Below, in pieces: positions 32,848 through 45,113 of a stretch of 64,000 bases of DNA (the stretch's first letter is position 1; each line of letters opens with the position of its first letter). Origin of the DNA: Odiellus spinosus (lineage: Eukaryota > Arthropoda > Arachnida > Opiliones > Phalangiidae); contig CAWUCO010000202.1 of the NCBI GenBank assembly GCA_963920705.1, positions 1 through 64,000 of the forward strand, written 5' to 3'. The position numbers and the translations under genes are program-made. The notes beneath the pieces are model-generated. The model was given only the letters and a program-made list of their open reading frames with translations. It ran no database searches and was not told where the DNA came from.

Positions 32848-32937
32848 ATGGATTTGGAAAAGAGTATAAAAAAGGTGACATTTGACGAGATAACGGTATT
32901 TGGTATATCCCTGTCGAGGATCGGACCCAGTGTTGCC
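32848..32937 (+). pseudogene. Polinton C packaging ATPase, start only
   Basis: Reads MDLEKSIKKVTFDEI with a small frame change, like the start of the ATPase in Polinton E, and is cut by the hAT element at 32938. Confidence 0.6.
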
Positions 32938-35900
32938 AATGTGTGGGATAAATCCCATATTGTGGGTTTTTTTGGACGATTTTTGGGCTGTGTGGGTTAA
33001 AGGGTTTTTTCAACAAAATTGGCTGATTTTGTGGGTTTTTTGACTTTGACGGGGTTTTAACGATCTTTTTTTTTCAAAATATTTTTCAAGCTTAATCAGA
33101 GTTCGCTTTCTTTCCACAATACAAAATATCAAATTCAGATTCAGTAAAACGCGAGGAAAAATAATAGTACAAGGTCGTTTACCCGCCAAACCCGCACCCT
33201 CTTTTAGCTCCGCCCTCTCTTAAAAGTCAACGGAAAACAATATTTTTCCGTGACGGCCTAAGACTTTTTTATTTTTTTTTAGTATAATTCTACCCGCTAA
33301 TTTTTAAATATGATTAGTGAGTGTTGCAATTTCAATCGTCCAAGAAATAATCGAAACTGATAAAATATGTAATTTTTTATTTATTAGTGTGGACGAAGGA
33401 AAAAAAACAATTGTAGGAATTACGTTTTAGAATACATACTTAATTTATGCAATTCAAAGTGCCTAGCTTCTGGTTTAAACGAAGTGCAATCAATGTTATT
33501 GGCTTCAAAACTGGATCTCAATACACAATAGGAATTTAGGTTTTCATTACCCATTTTGTTCCTTTTTTTTAGTTTTTATATCGGTAACCTTTGAAAATAC
33601 CCTTTCCGCTTCGGCATTTGAAAACGGCATTGACAAAACGAGCTTAGCTAGGCGGCTTAAATTTGGGAATTTCAATCTGTCATCAAAATCTTTAATTTTT
33701 GAAATTCTATCCCAAAGGTCATCAAGTGCAATTTCATTCATTTCTTTAATTTCCATTTCACTAAAACTAAACGGAAGAGTTCTCCATTCAATTGCCAATT
33801 TAAGTGGATCAAAATTTCCTAAAGATTTCGCGAGTTCACCAAGGTCTTTGATTTCGTCCTTGCCTTTAGCTTGTAGGGCCACTTTGGGGTCTATAAACTT
33901 AAAACTTTTGTATAAACTATTATTTAGGGGGAGCCTCATTTGAATTTCTGTTACCGCCGTAACATAGAAATCCAGACATCTTTATCTTATATTGGCTTGC
34001 TCGGGATTTGTTTCGACTGGCAATGAATCCAAAAACTCCTCGCACTCTGGCCCGAGATAAACCTTTGACAAAGGTAACTGATTGCCGGGATGGCTTGCAA
34101 CAATGGTTTTTTAAATTTTCGCTAAGTACTTGAGGCTTTAAAAAGTTCTGCCCAATTTCTTTAACCTCTCAGAGTTTTCGGCTAAGCGATGTATCAATAT
34201 CTTGCGCGATTGAAATAATGCGTTGAAAGAATTCAAATAGTTTAAAACATATTTCAAAAACAAGAAATACACTTTTGTATACTTGTTTCGCAAGTCGTTC
34301 AGTATGTTTTCGGCGCTTTTGAGTCCGTCTTCCACAACAGTCAATTGAAAATAATGTTCAAGCGCTGTCCAATTTTCTAATATTCGAACAACGCAAGAAT
34401 GTAGACAGGGCCATCGAGTACTTGCGAGTTTTAAAAGTTTCCTTGATTCTTCGCCAATATACTCTTGGAATTAACTTAGAATTGCGGACCTTTTGGCACT
34501 ACCTGATATGTAGGTGGACACTCCTCTAATGAGTTCCTCGCAGGATCTAGGCAGCTTAGCGCACGCTTTGCTAGCTATTAAAGCAGCAGAATGGCATATA
34601 CATTTCAGCAGAATCACTTTTGGCACATCGTTTTTAAGCCTGCTCATAAACGAGTTATTAACCCCTACCATAACTGAGGCGCCATCAGAAGCAACAGATA
34701 TAATATTTTCTAGTGGAACTTCAAATTTTTCTAAACACTCTTTGAATGCCTTATACAATTTTTCGCCCGAACAGTCTTTAGCATCCAATTTCACAAGTTC
34801 TAGCAACTCAGTTTTAGCCTTACCGCACTTTTCATCCACATAACGGACTAACACACACATATTCTTATAATCCGCAACATCTGTACTCTCATCAATTAGA
34901 ACCGAAAATTTAGAATTTTGAATGGCTTTCACAGTCTTTTCAGTTTAAACTCTTGAAATTACATTGTTTAAAATTGCAGTGCATTTTGTTCATCCTAAAG
35001 TCATTTCTTTTGCAATTTTTGAGTCCGGGAAGCATTGTTTCAAAACTGGGATCAAATGATCAACAGTGTGCATGGCGATGTTGTGTTCAGCGAAAAAGGA
35101 AGCCAACTTTATCTCAGCGAATTTAACGGGATTTTTTTCTGATTCGGGAACATTCGATTTTTTAAAACTTCCAAAAAGGGTTTGGTTGTTGGCGAGATTT
35201 TTCATGTTTTGAAGATGCTTGTTTGTTTTTGCGTGCCTTTCAAGTTCGCTTTTACCGCAACCAAATTTTACGTTGCAAGCGATACATTGACATTTTAAAG
35301 GATCATTATTTATGGATCTCAACCTACCTTTAAATTCGTCATTTTCCAGCCAGCTCGTTTTTAGTGCACTTCTCTTTGCGCCGTTTGTGGGTGGAGTGGT
35401 ATACCCAGATTCCGAATCCGACATTTATACTTCTGAATCTGATATGATCTGGATATAATCTTGATTCTTCTGATATTTTATGATTGATACCCTATATCTC
35501 CTAACTGTAATACGTTTCGCGTATCGGTGGCGTATTTTGGAAATACGTTAGCGATAAAAACTATTTACACGACCATTTGTCTATCTCTTTTTGTTGGTTT
35601 CAAGGCTGGTAAAAGTATAGATAATCCTACACTTTGACTCAACCTTGAAAAAGGCAACATCTTCAATAGAAACAGGTGCTTTTTAACAGCACGTTTTACT
35701 GGTATTAACTGGTTCCAAAGTTATTTTTAATACCAACTATTAGTATCAACATGAGTTTGGAGGATTCTTTTTCTTGCTCAACTCCCTAGTTTAAATTGTC
35801 AGCACGTGAAAAGTGAGGACTGAGGCTCCCTATATTTCTAATTCTAAGTAAACAATTCATAGAGATAACAGAAAGAGTAGGATTATATTTATATGTCCTG

Positions 35901-36110
35901 CCAAATTAAGGTGAACTGTGGAAAGAAAGCGAACTCTGATTAAGCTTGAAAAATATTTTGAAAAAAAAAAAAAAGATCGTTAAAACCCGGTCAAAGTCAA
36001 AAAACCCACAAAATCAGCCAATTTTGTTGAAAAGACCCTTTAACCCACACAGCCCAAAAATCGTCCAAAATCCCACAATGTGGGATTTATCCCACACATT
36101 GGCAACCATG
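32938..36110. mobile_element. hAT transposon with about 182-bp terminal inverted repeats
   Basis: The left end CAGTGTTGCCAATGTGTGGG and the inverted right end CATGGTTGCCAATGTGTGGG begin repeats that match closely to about 33119 and from about 35927. They share the TTCAAGCTTAATCAGAGTTCGC block. The flanking 8-mers differ and belong to two unrelated Polinton genes, so no target duplication is visible. Confidence 0.85.
33547..35424 (-). pseudogene. hAT transposase with BED finger, broken
   Basis: Starts MSDSESGYTTPPTNG at 35424. A BED-type finger (CQCIAC then H and H in ERHAKTNKH) is followed by VLIDESTDVADY, ICHSAALIASKA and, near the end, the dimerisation signature MPFSNAEAERVFS. At least three frame breaks or stops (near 34985, 34470 and 34130-33950) separate the pieces. 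Confidence 0.8.
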
Positions 36111-39034
36111 ACAGGGTTGTGAATCCGAATAGCGTAGTTTTTGGGTCCGCCGCATACGAGTTCGCTAATGTAGGCCCTAGGACCGTAACCCTCAAGCTCG
36201 TTCTTCATCTCACCTAAATAATCACCCGTTTTAATTACCGACTCGCCACCCGGGGCCAAGAATATAAGGGAGTCAGTGTCGCAATAATACGCGTGTCTGC
36301 CGACCATCTCGAGGTATTTGAGCAATTCTAGCCGAGCTAGGGCTGTAGTGTATGCGGCCAGCGTAACGCTTCCGTGTTTGAGTGTTCCCTCATTTTCGAT
36401 AGTGGGTTCGTACTTGATGAGAATAGATTCATCATTAATAGGCAAAAAGGATTTTACCTTAATGTCTGGGTTCAAAAGCAGCTCGTAAAGCTTGCTAGGT
36501 TCTTTTATCAGTTCCGTCAGAAGTAGATGAAACCCTCCTTTGAAGTCTATTACTCCCGGGTCTTGTCTACCCCTCTCTGTATGGGTTATTCTCAAAAGGC
36601 GCGATCCGTACGCCTCCTAACGGTAGATGTTTTCGGAGCGCGAGTTCGTTGAGCGAATATCTCTAGCAGCCTTGGAGTTCGTCCAGAAAACGTCGTCGTT
36701 TGTGGAGAGATAATTTAAAAATTTTCCGTAGACAGGGGGATGAAGTAGGACCCCTTCTAAAATTGTAAATTTTACCCATACAGAGAGGAGCGCTATATGG
36801 AACATTGGAGTAGTAGACTTCAAAGGAGGGTTTCATCGGCTTCTGGTTCCGTGCGGGGGGCACGCAATCGCTGGCCTAGCTTCTCCCAAAAGGAATTAAA
36901 AAAGTATTTTGATAAGCTCCTCATACCTTCATTCTTGGCTATCTGGTCTATATCTAACTGGATGCCTTCATTATCCCTGTACAATTTCACGTATTTTTCT
37001 TTGTTTTCTCGACTGACGCACTCTGCGGGGAACCCGCTCGCCTGAGTTTTATACACTAGAAACGAGTCTATGTAATCTTTAAACAGCCCGCCACGCCCCG
37101 TGCTTTTGTCGTACTGCGTCACCTGGTACGACCAAGCTTCAAACGAACGCAAGATAGTGTAATTTCTGGTTACGGCGTATCTAAGCTCGTCTACTACCCA
37201 TACCCCCGTTAATATCCTCAAATGATCGTCATGGACGCAGTGGCCTTGGTATTTAGTTGCAGCGCAGGTATAACACAGGGTGAAAACTAGTGTACCGTTG
37301 ATTTTAGGGGAAGCACAGGGTGGTATAAATTTTTAGGGGGAAGCACCTCGCATTTTAATAAACCCTCAAATGAAAATATGTCAGCAATATTTTTTAGAAG
37401 AATTTGGGGGTGCCCTATAGGGGTTTAGCCCATCTTGTTTATGTATGGATATAAACTTGTCACATCCAAATAGAGTAACTTATCAGCGCCTCTACCTTAT
37501 GGTGCAGTTTCAACGCATTTGTGCGCCCACCGTAAAATGCGTCGCGGGGGTTTAAGGGGCTCATTACTTTTATTTTTATATCTTCGCGGGTTAAAAAAGC
37601 CTCGATTTCGGGGTTATTTTTCTTTTGAACTGTCCACTCGCATTCCCAAATTACGGTCACCTGATACCCGAGAGATTTGAGCTTACTGAGGGTTTTTACG
37701 GTCCGGATATATCTAGTGGTCATCGTCTGACTAGGGTCCCCCTGCAGCGGTTGGTGACGGTTAGTTTTGAAACAAGTGGGACACGCATGGTAATAACATC
37801 CCATAAACTCAAATATTTCTTTCTCGTACAAGCCGTCAACTTTCAACTTATTTATTTTGGCTTCTTTGCCGTTATAGGCCGATTGAATGACGACACCCCG
37901 CTGGTATGAGAGCCATTCGAGCCACTGGATGGCTACGTGGCTTTGATTCTCTTTAAGTCGGTAACTGTTCGAGGGTAAAACCCCGATAGAATCCTTCGTT
38001 AGAAATTTTTTGCGGTACACGTGTGAGCAAACCCCTGGCAGGGTTACAGCCCCGCATGCAAAGGGGTCAACGTTAGCGATTGTTAACAACATTTGTCGGT
38101 ACGCCAAACAACCAGCTTTGAGTAGGGCGACGTCATTCCCGTAATAAAAATTATGGGCCTCTAAAAAATTGAACCCCACTCCTGCTTCGGTTTCCGCGTG
38201 GTACCATTTCAAAAATTTGGCCTGACCCGCGCGGTCAAAGTATTGGTACCCGTAAGCTTGAGGAGGTGGCAGCGTTTTTTCCAGAATGTAGTTACATGCC
38301 GCCTGGCGGCTGAGGTCATACTCGTGGTCAACCACGTTAAACAGGTAGTGGGGGAAATATCCTTTGGCACTATCCTTCAACCCAAAGGTGGTTGGAAACT
38401 TAGATAAAGCTGTTGGAATGAAACTACAGGAGTCGAGAAATAAGAGGTTGAAAAGTTTCATTTTCAGAATCTTGGTACCATTTACAATAAGTTCGGGGGT
38501 CCAGTCCCTGCGCATTATTTCTCTGATTAACAGCTGGTTGTCGTAATTCGACCCGTTATGCGATAACAACACGACGCTTTTAACCGCGTGTAACCTTTGG
38601 AGATAGTCTAGGAAACCTCTAACAGGGGTCGCGCCCGCGAACCGATTTAAACGTGGTCCAAATTGACCGCATTTGTTGCAGATGTAATCCGATCCGGCTT
38701 GATCAATACAGTCCGCGCAAACCGCCTCACTTACGCAAAGGATCGCCTCGTGCTCGAAAACCCCAGCTTTGTCGGGGCGTCGTTTAATTTGAATGGTTTC
38801 AAAATCGAAAAAGACCACCATGTAGCTGGGTATATTACTTTTTTTCTGTCTTTTCACGGGGAAGTCGGGTGGCTCTTTGATTATCTGCACGTAACACAGG
38901 TGGTCAGAAGGGACGTACTTTTTGCAGACCGTACAGTATATTTCACCACACGTGTGGGCTTCCCGCCGCCGCTCGAAATCAACTAGCTTGAAGCACTGAG
39001 GGCAATTATGCAGCCGCTCGCTCGAAGCCACCAT
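36111..39034 (-). pseudogene. Polinton D DNA polymerase B (second PolB type), 3-prime truncated
   Basis: Starts at or before 39034 (MVASSERLHNCPQCFK, a Cys-rich N terminus) and is open to 37460. The exonuclease motifs are intact: FFDFETI, SHNGSNYDNQLL and YYGNDVALL. Palm motif A (DVTSLYPYI) lies just after a frame change near 37470. Further pieces are 37221-36830 and 36526-36112, with palm motif C YCDTDS. A MITE interrupts it, and the last 80 or so codons are removed by the hAT end. It is much closer to the copy at 59937-62879 than to A, B or E. Confidence 0.8.
36527..36838. mobile_element. MITE-like insertion in PolB D
   Basis: Facing repeats GATGAAACCCTCCTTTGAAG at each end continue imperfectly through a CTCTCTGTATGGGT block, about 55-60 bp. 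The PolB reading resumes in another frame on the far side. Confidence 0.65.
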
Positions 39035-39261
39035 GAGTTTATCCCCACATCACACTATGAATTAAAAATGTTGAGAGTTTCACGTGATGGCCATATTCAA
39101 AACAAATGTTATGGTGACAATAATTGAGAATACTGATATCAACCGAATGCACTTGTATTAGACGATGTTTCTGTTGGGGACGATGTAGCGGCCAAATATG
39201 ACAAGGATTGGTAGGTGGCCTTATTGTTCGAAGCCAATGAAGAAGAAAATCACTTCCTTCT

Positions 39262-39353
39262 CAGATTAATGAAATGCAACAAAGGTAACGCTCAGATTAA
39301 TGAAATGCAACAAAGGTAACGCTCAGATTAATGAAATGCAACAAAGGTAACGC
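39262..39353. repeat. 31-bp tandem repeat, three copies
   Basis: Three near-perfect copies of a unit starting CAGATTAATGAAATGCAACA. The surrounding 39040-40050 holds no recognisable gene. Confidence 0.9.
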
Positions 39354-40059
39354 GATAGTTTCTTCGGATTCTCAAAAAGTTTTGTACCTGTAATTTCCAT
39401 TTTATGCATTTTACCTGCCCCTTGCAATAATGTGCCGCTACAATATCATTCAGACAGGGAACTTACAAATTTAAAATGCCCTAACTATGCCTAGATAATG
39501 CTCGAGCATTATTTATGGCCAAATAAAAAATAATTTAATTCCAAAAAAAGTGTTTTTCTTCAAAATTGATTTTTCACGTTTTGAGGGTCTTTAGCACCCA
39601 AATACCACAAACAAATTGGCTATGAAATTAAAGCCTAGGTCTAGGGCTATCTATAACTGGCAAAAAATTTAAAATCGAAGTTGCGCCTTTTTCAGAGCTG
39701 CGCTTCGAAGCTAACCCCCCCTTCTTCAAAATTTTGGAAAGGACCCCTATTTGCGAGAACACCATTAAAGATAGAAACATTTGGGTAGCACTATTGAAAT
39801 CTACGCTGTTTATTACCTTAAAACTGAAAATATTATGAGATTTGATCAAACTGGGAAAAAGTTATTCGCCATAATGTTTAGGGGAACGAATATCGTCATG
39901 GCGTCCACCAAAAAAACGGGGGGTATTTTCAAAAGCCTCTAGTTTTATTTCTAATCAATATTTTGAGCTAAAAACTGGTATTTGACCATCAAATAGCCGC
40001 AAATTAACGTATGTTAATCGGCCGACCCATGGTAACATGAGTGTTCAAACCCGTGTGGA

Positions 40060-40464
40060 ATGACCCAGCACAGAGTCTTACCTATAGACAATGATGTTGA
40101 GGGACCAATTTCCCGGGTTGTCGCATTACCCGTTAAAGGTTTGTCAGTCGCGTTATCCGAACCTTCAGCGTTACCTACGTATGTAATAACAATAAAACAT
40201 TATCTTTCCATGTTAAAAAAATTAAATTTGATTAGGTCAACGTACATGAGGCTTTTAACGAAGCTTCGTACATAGCCAAGATTTCTTGCGGGAAAGTCAT
40301 TAATTGTGCTATTTTAGCGCTTAAAAAAGATGTTCAAGAAAGTCAATTATTACTCAACAATAATAATAACTACGAGTTTGTTTTTGCAGGTTGCGGAGCA
40401 GAATACGTTCATGTCTGTGCTAATGTTAGACTCTCGACTATTGTCAGGGGTCTCAAAGAACGGT
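40060..40464 (+). other. Possible spliced hypothetical ORF
   Basis: A frame ending ALSEPSALPT at a GTATGT donor (about 40188) and a second frame starting after TTTGATTAG at 40238 (VNVHEAFNEASYIAK) and running to about 40464. No motif recognised. It could be chance. Confidence 0.2.
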
Positions 40465-41136
40465 AATTGTAAGTCCTGTGGGCACTGCACGGAAGGGTTC
40501 ATGACATTATGTAAAGATTATTCAGTTTTATTTACCAGATACATACCTTGGGGTCACATCGGCTGCCTCCTTTCCAGCAACTCCGTCATTCGTTGAGCAC
40601 AATTTGACAGGCGATGTTGCGCACCTAGGATAAACACCATCAATGTTCAAAGAAATTCAGTAAATGAGTATGCGGTCAAGTCATGTCGCTTCGCAATGTG
40701 TTCTGACACATGTTGTCCTCACTGCTGTAACTTGTGTAATTTTCCTCCCCCTCCCCATTTGGTCGAATATAGTGCAACAATGTAGCCGCAAAATTCATAT
40801 GGAAACGGCTCTATGATTATGGAAAATCTTTCCACCCGCAAAAAAACGGTTTCCTCATACTTTTTTTTTCTCTAACATTAAAGCCAAACAAAAAAACCCC
40901 ACGAGCTATTGTAAAGAAGACCTTAAAATGTGTAATAACTCACATTTTACTTGTACTAGGTGCTTCTAAGGAAGCTTCAGCCCTAGATGTTTCGCCAAAC
41001 TGAAACGCGCCGAAGTCAAACGATTTCTTAGTGCCTTCAAAAGAACACGTTGGAAGAAGGGCCAATACCCGGTTTTCTAACTCGGTTAGAGGCTCGGCGG
41101 TTCTTGTCCCACTTCCCGTTAAACGAATATCTTGAC
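40465..41136. other. No gene seen
   Basis: Only short shadow frames and no repeats. Confidence 0.35.
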
Positions 41137-41403
41137 TTAGAGCAGCGCCCTTTTCCTAGCATTAGATTTAATAGAGGTCCATTTGCGTTTAAGGTCTGCA
41201 ATAGCTCGATCATTGTTATATATGGCATTAATTTTGTCCGCGATCTTTTGCCATGCCACATTCCTTTCATCCGGCGTTCTTCCAAAATCATTTTGCAAAA
41301 GAATTGGAACTGCCTCCAATTCAGCGACAAGTGCTTCGATTTCCTCTTGAAGGAAGTTTTCCTTTTTTCGTTGAGGGCCCATTCTTGAAGGTCCGCAATA
41401 CAC
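41137..41403 (-). pseudogene. Myb/SANT-like (Harbinger partner type) fragment
   Basis: Reads FLQEEIEALVAELEAV, VAWQKIADKINAIY and LKRKWTSIKSNARKR, the tri-helical Myb_DNA-bind_5-like pattern found with Harbinger transposases and some host nuclear proteins. It ends abruptly and no transposase is nearby. It differs from the Myb protein at 9711-10745. Confidence 0.55.
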
Positions 41404-41817
41404 TAAATGTAAAATTTTACTGAACTAAGTACACATTGTCTATAAAGAGAAGACGACGGCGGTCCGACCGGTGACGCCCCCCATTACGCCTATTTAGTAT
41501 TAACCTTTGTACGGGTTATAGCTGGCTGTGGGATCGGTCAACCGTCTTCCTTCCCACACAACGAATACTTCTTTTTTATTAATTCTATTCAAAACATAAT
41601 AAAAGTACTTACATGCTCTTTTAACAAAATTTTTGCTTTCTGTCAGTGGTGCAACGTTCGACCATACGACGGACACAAAAAATTCTATCCCGCTCGGACT
41701 ACACGTTGAAATGAAAGTGAACTTACTATAAGATCATTGACCCCAATGTCAGTAGTAATAGTGGGACCTCGAGTGCAGCAAACCTGTTTAATAGATTATG
41801 CAACGGGCTAAGGTGAA

Positions 41818-41830
41818 AGGTCAAAGGTCA
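41818..41830 (+). promoter_or_regulatory. DR1 nuclear-receptor half-site pair
   Basis: AGGTCAAAGGTCA is a perfect direct repeat of AGGTCA with one spacer base, preceded by a third near-copy (AGGTGA). This is the site type bound by HNF4, RXR/USP and COUP-type receptors. It lies about 70 bp before the TATA box. Function is inference. Confidence 0.4.
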
Positions 41831-41890
41831 AAAAAGTCAAAGGGTAAAGGTTAAAAACACCCGTGACCTCGATAGAGAATCCCCACCACC

Positions 41891-41898
41891 TATATATG
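41891..41898 (+). promoter_or_regulatory. TATA box of the Polinton E capsid block
   Basis: TATATATG followed about 20 bp later by ATCATTG (initiator-like), with the ATG at 41939. Confidence 0.55.
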
Positions 41899-41938
41899 AA
41901 ACCCCCGCTTATCATTGTAAACCATTCGACGATAAATC

Positions 41939-43176
41939 ATGTCCATGTTATCACCGAGCGAGGATAATTTTTATATTACGTTACCAAGTAACGCGTCTAT
42001 GCATATTTATCCTGATAATACAAAAACTAGTTATAAAACGCAATTAGCAGCGACATTAGATTTAGAAGATGGTAAATGGGAGGCGGGGGTATCGGAAATA
42101 ACTATGCCGTCGAAATGGGATAACATTACGGATCGGTATAATGAATTTACGGTTAGGTACGCTGACCCGCATTATGAATATAAATTCGCTTCAATGGATG
42201 TGAAGAAAGGGGGTTTGATTAAGCGTGAGAAACATGATGATATGCATATCTACTATCGATTGTTAGATACTCTAAGGGTGAAGAAAAAAGTGGTTCGCAA
42301 GACAAAATAAAATTTTTTTTAATACCCTCATTGCAGGGTAAACAATTTACTATTAGAACGAGTGACAGTGATGTAGCTATTAAATTCCCGCATCAGTATG
42401 CCGATGTATTAGGCGTACCACCTGATCAGACTAATGGGTGGTTGACTGGTAGACGAGTCTATACATTTAGAGCCGTAGATCGCAAAGTTAAAGAAATAGA
42501 TCCAAGAAAGATTCCTCCTATCCAGATTAGATATAAACTGAAATTGGATAATGCGTTGCCTAAAATAGATACGAGTAAAGATACGCTAATAATTGAAACT
42601 AAAACGTATTCTTTAACGCGCGGTTCGTACGAAAGTAGAGAAGCGGTTTTAGACGAAATGCTACGTTGTTTACCGATTCGAATTCGCCCTTACTTTGCGT
42701 TTAAACATAATAAAAACGGAACCGTGAAGCTTAAATGCGGTGTAGGACTCAATAACATCCCGGATGTTGAATTAACGCCCGAGCAAAGAGAATATTTGGA
42801 TATTTTTTCCGTTAAATTTAGTCAAGACAACCCCGGGTTAGGAAAGATGTTAGGTTTCGACGAAAATCTCATTGATAAGTATCTAGTTAATAATACAGAT
42901 GGTCAATACGTGGCTGATATAAATAGGGGGGTCATGAGTTTATTTATTCATACTAACCTCATCTATCCGCAGTTGATAGGTGACGCTTGGGGTGGCTTAA
43001 TTCGAATAATTAGTCGACCAGAAAACAATAAGGATAATATACCTCATAATATAATTTGTAATCCGATAAATTACTACCCGCTACGCGTCTCTAATTTTAA
43101 CGTGATTGATATTAACATCACTACAGATTCCGAAGCGAAAATACCATTAAATCTGGGAAAAACGGTTGTTATTTAA
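41939..43176 (+). CDS. Polinton E penton-type minor capsid protein, with a 59-nt intron
   Basis: The start MSMLSPSEDNFYITLPSN, with YPDNTKTSYKTQL, is typical of the Polinton penton (single jelly roll) family. The first frame runs to a stop at 42310 and the second frame is open from 42331. A consensus intron, 42278 (GTGAAG) to 42336 (CATTGCAG), removes the stop and keeps phase, leaving about 393 residues. An unspliced read gives a short protein. The second part holds beta-strand-rich sequence including LGFDENLIDKY and YPLRVSNFNVIDI. It forms capsid vertices in intact particles. Confidence 0.8.
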
Positions 43177-43196
43177 CATTTTCGAAAAAAAAGATA

Positions 43197-43568
43197 ATGT
43201 CAGGGGGAAAAAATCCGTATTATTCCTACTACGCCCAACAAGCCGGCGGCGGTTTTCAAGGTCCCGTCTTCCAACGGGGGCACGGAATAGGATCGATATT
43301 TAAAAGCCTAGTTCGTTTCATTACACCAATTTTTAAACCGGCTGTTAAAGCGGTGGGGAAAGAAGCGTTGGGTATAGGCACCCGTATGTTCGGGGATATC
43401 CAAGCGGGTCAGGATCCTAAAACTTCATTCCAGAGAAATCTGAGACTCGCCGGCTCTAATTTATTACACAAAGCGGGTGATAAAGTAGCGCAGTATGGCA
43501 GCGGTAAACGAAAGAGAATCGGTCGGAAGAAAAAGATTAAAAGAAGGAAAACTGATTTTTTATATTGA
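43197..43568 (+). CDS. Polinton E small basic capsid/core protein
   Basis: 123 residues: a Gly-rich start, an amphipathic segment GIGSIFKSLVRFITPIFK, and a Lys/Arg tail (GKRKRIGRKKKIKRRK). Its place between penton and major capsid protein, and its amphipathic helix with basic tail, fit the adenovirus protein VI-like or core-like proteins of this group. Exact identity is inferred. Confidence 0.6.
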   Translation: MSGGKNPYYSYYAQQAGGGFQGPVFQRGHGIGSIFKSLVRFITPIFKPAVKAVGKEALGIGTRMFGDIQAGQDPKTSFQRNLRLAGSNLLHKAGDKVAQYGSGKRKRIGRKKKIKRRKTDFLY

Positions 43569-43611
43569 AAAGAAGAGTGTTAGTTGATTAAGCTTCCAGT
43601 TGATCTTCACG

Positions 43612-44921
43612 ATGGAAGGAATGATGTCGGAATTAGATTTGTTCTCTGAACCCCTTAGTAATTACAATATCGTAGGAAGTAACGATGTAGAGTTTAAAAC
43701 TATTAATACGATCACTGATGGAGGTCCGCTGGAGTTTTTTATACCGGGTAATGACGGAAACTATACTGATTTAACAAAAACCAAATTTAAAATTGAAGCT
43801 AAAATGGTACAGCAAAATGCCAACGGCTCGTGGGAGGATATTACGGCGGCCACCCCCAAAGTAGGCCCCGTTAATCTAACGCAATGGGCCCTCTTTTCTC
43901 AAGGGGAAGTCTCGTTTAATGTTACCCCCGTTCAGTCCTTGAACACTGTTTTCCCTTACTCGGCTTATACGAGGGCGCATTTAAGTTACGGAGAAGACGC
44001 GAAAAAAAACCAATTGCGGCTACAAATGTATTACAAAGATAAATTCTTGACAGGCGATGAAATATTTAGTGACGATAATACGGGTATGAAGCACCGAAAG
44101 CATAGAACCGATAATTCTCGAACAATCGTAATGATTGGGGTGCCCCCCTTTGACGTCTGTAAAATGAATAAATTTTTGATTAATAACGTTGACATGAAAT
44201 ATAAATTTATCCGCTCTTCGAATAGTTTCCCGATTGTCTCTATACCAGCAGCTGCGGCGCAAGGTGCGGCTGCGCCGGCTATTGTTAATTATAAATTTAT
44301 AATTCGGAAAGTAAAAATTAATCCCGATATTATGTTAGCGCACGCCATGGTTTTGGAAAATCCAACTGCGTCTATCCTATCAATCAAACGGTAGTAAAAT
44401 ACTTTAATATCGAAAGCGGAAATAGCGACACGGTAAAAGAAAATTTATTCTTGGGGCGTGTCCCGAATAGAGTTACAATATCGTTCGTAAAAACAACAGG
44501 TTTCAACGGCGCCTTAAACGAGAACCCCTTTGATTTTAAGCATTTGGGTATTTCGCAATTATACTTATCGGTAGGGAATAAAAACTACCCCGACCAAGCT
44601 TTTCAACCCAAGTTTGATAACAAACAATGGACGCGCGAATACATGAGTTTATTTACGGCCACGGATACTTACGGAAAAAATAAAGGAAATAATATTACGT
44701 ACGAAGATTACGCTAAAGGCAATACTTTCTTTTTGGTGGATACTACTGTGGAGGAAAAAGCCGGGAGTGAACATATTTCTTTGTCGCAGAGCGGTAGCGT
44801 ACGCTTAACCTTTAAATATAAAACTCCATTAACCTTCTCAGTGACGTGTATAATCCAAGCCGAATTCGAGAACCAAATATTAATCACGAAAGATCGAAAC
44901 ATTCTTTACAAGCTGGAGTAA
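43612..44921 (+). pseudogene. Polinton E major capsid protein (double jelly roll), one frameshift
   Basis: Starts MEGMMSELDLFSEPLSNYN and holds group signatures such as DGGPLEFFIPGNDGNYTDL. The frame ends at 44394, and the rest of the protein is read in the -1 frame to 44921. The break lies near 44370, a net loss of one base. There is no canonical slippery heptamer or splice pair at the break, so it looks like a lesion. No other damage was seen. Confidence 0.85.
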
Positions 44922-44925
44922 GAGG

Positions 44926-45063
44926 ATGGACGACTATATTTACCTCGCGCGCCGTAAAGATTTGAATTTGGTTATAACAGTCCGCGATAATGTTAGAACC
45001 GTAGCCATCGTTTCGTCTCGATGGAACTTTGACGCGCTGAGAAAATCTTTAAACGAGATATAA
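44926..45063 (+). CDS. Small ORF, possible half of a PC4-like fold
   Basis: 45 residues starting MDDYIYLARRKDLNLVI, with strand-strand-strand-helix character (TVAIVSSRWNFDALRKSL). The pattern resembles the repeats of the next gene. Starts 5 bp after the capsid stop. Confidence 0.45.
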   Translation: MDDYIYLARRKDLNLVITVRDNVRTVAIVSSRWNFDALRKSLNEI

Positions 45064-45113
45064 GAGGGAAAGAAAGCGCGAAAACCGTATCAAAATCAAC
45101 CTAACCGTACACC

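Noticed and set aside
44370..44394. Programmed frameshift in the major capsid gene
   Set aside because: The break is a -1 change but no X XXY YYZ heptamer is present in frame, so a one-base loss is the simpler reading.
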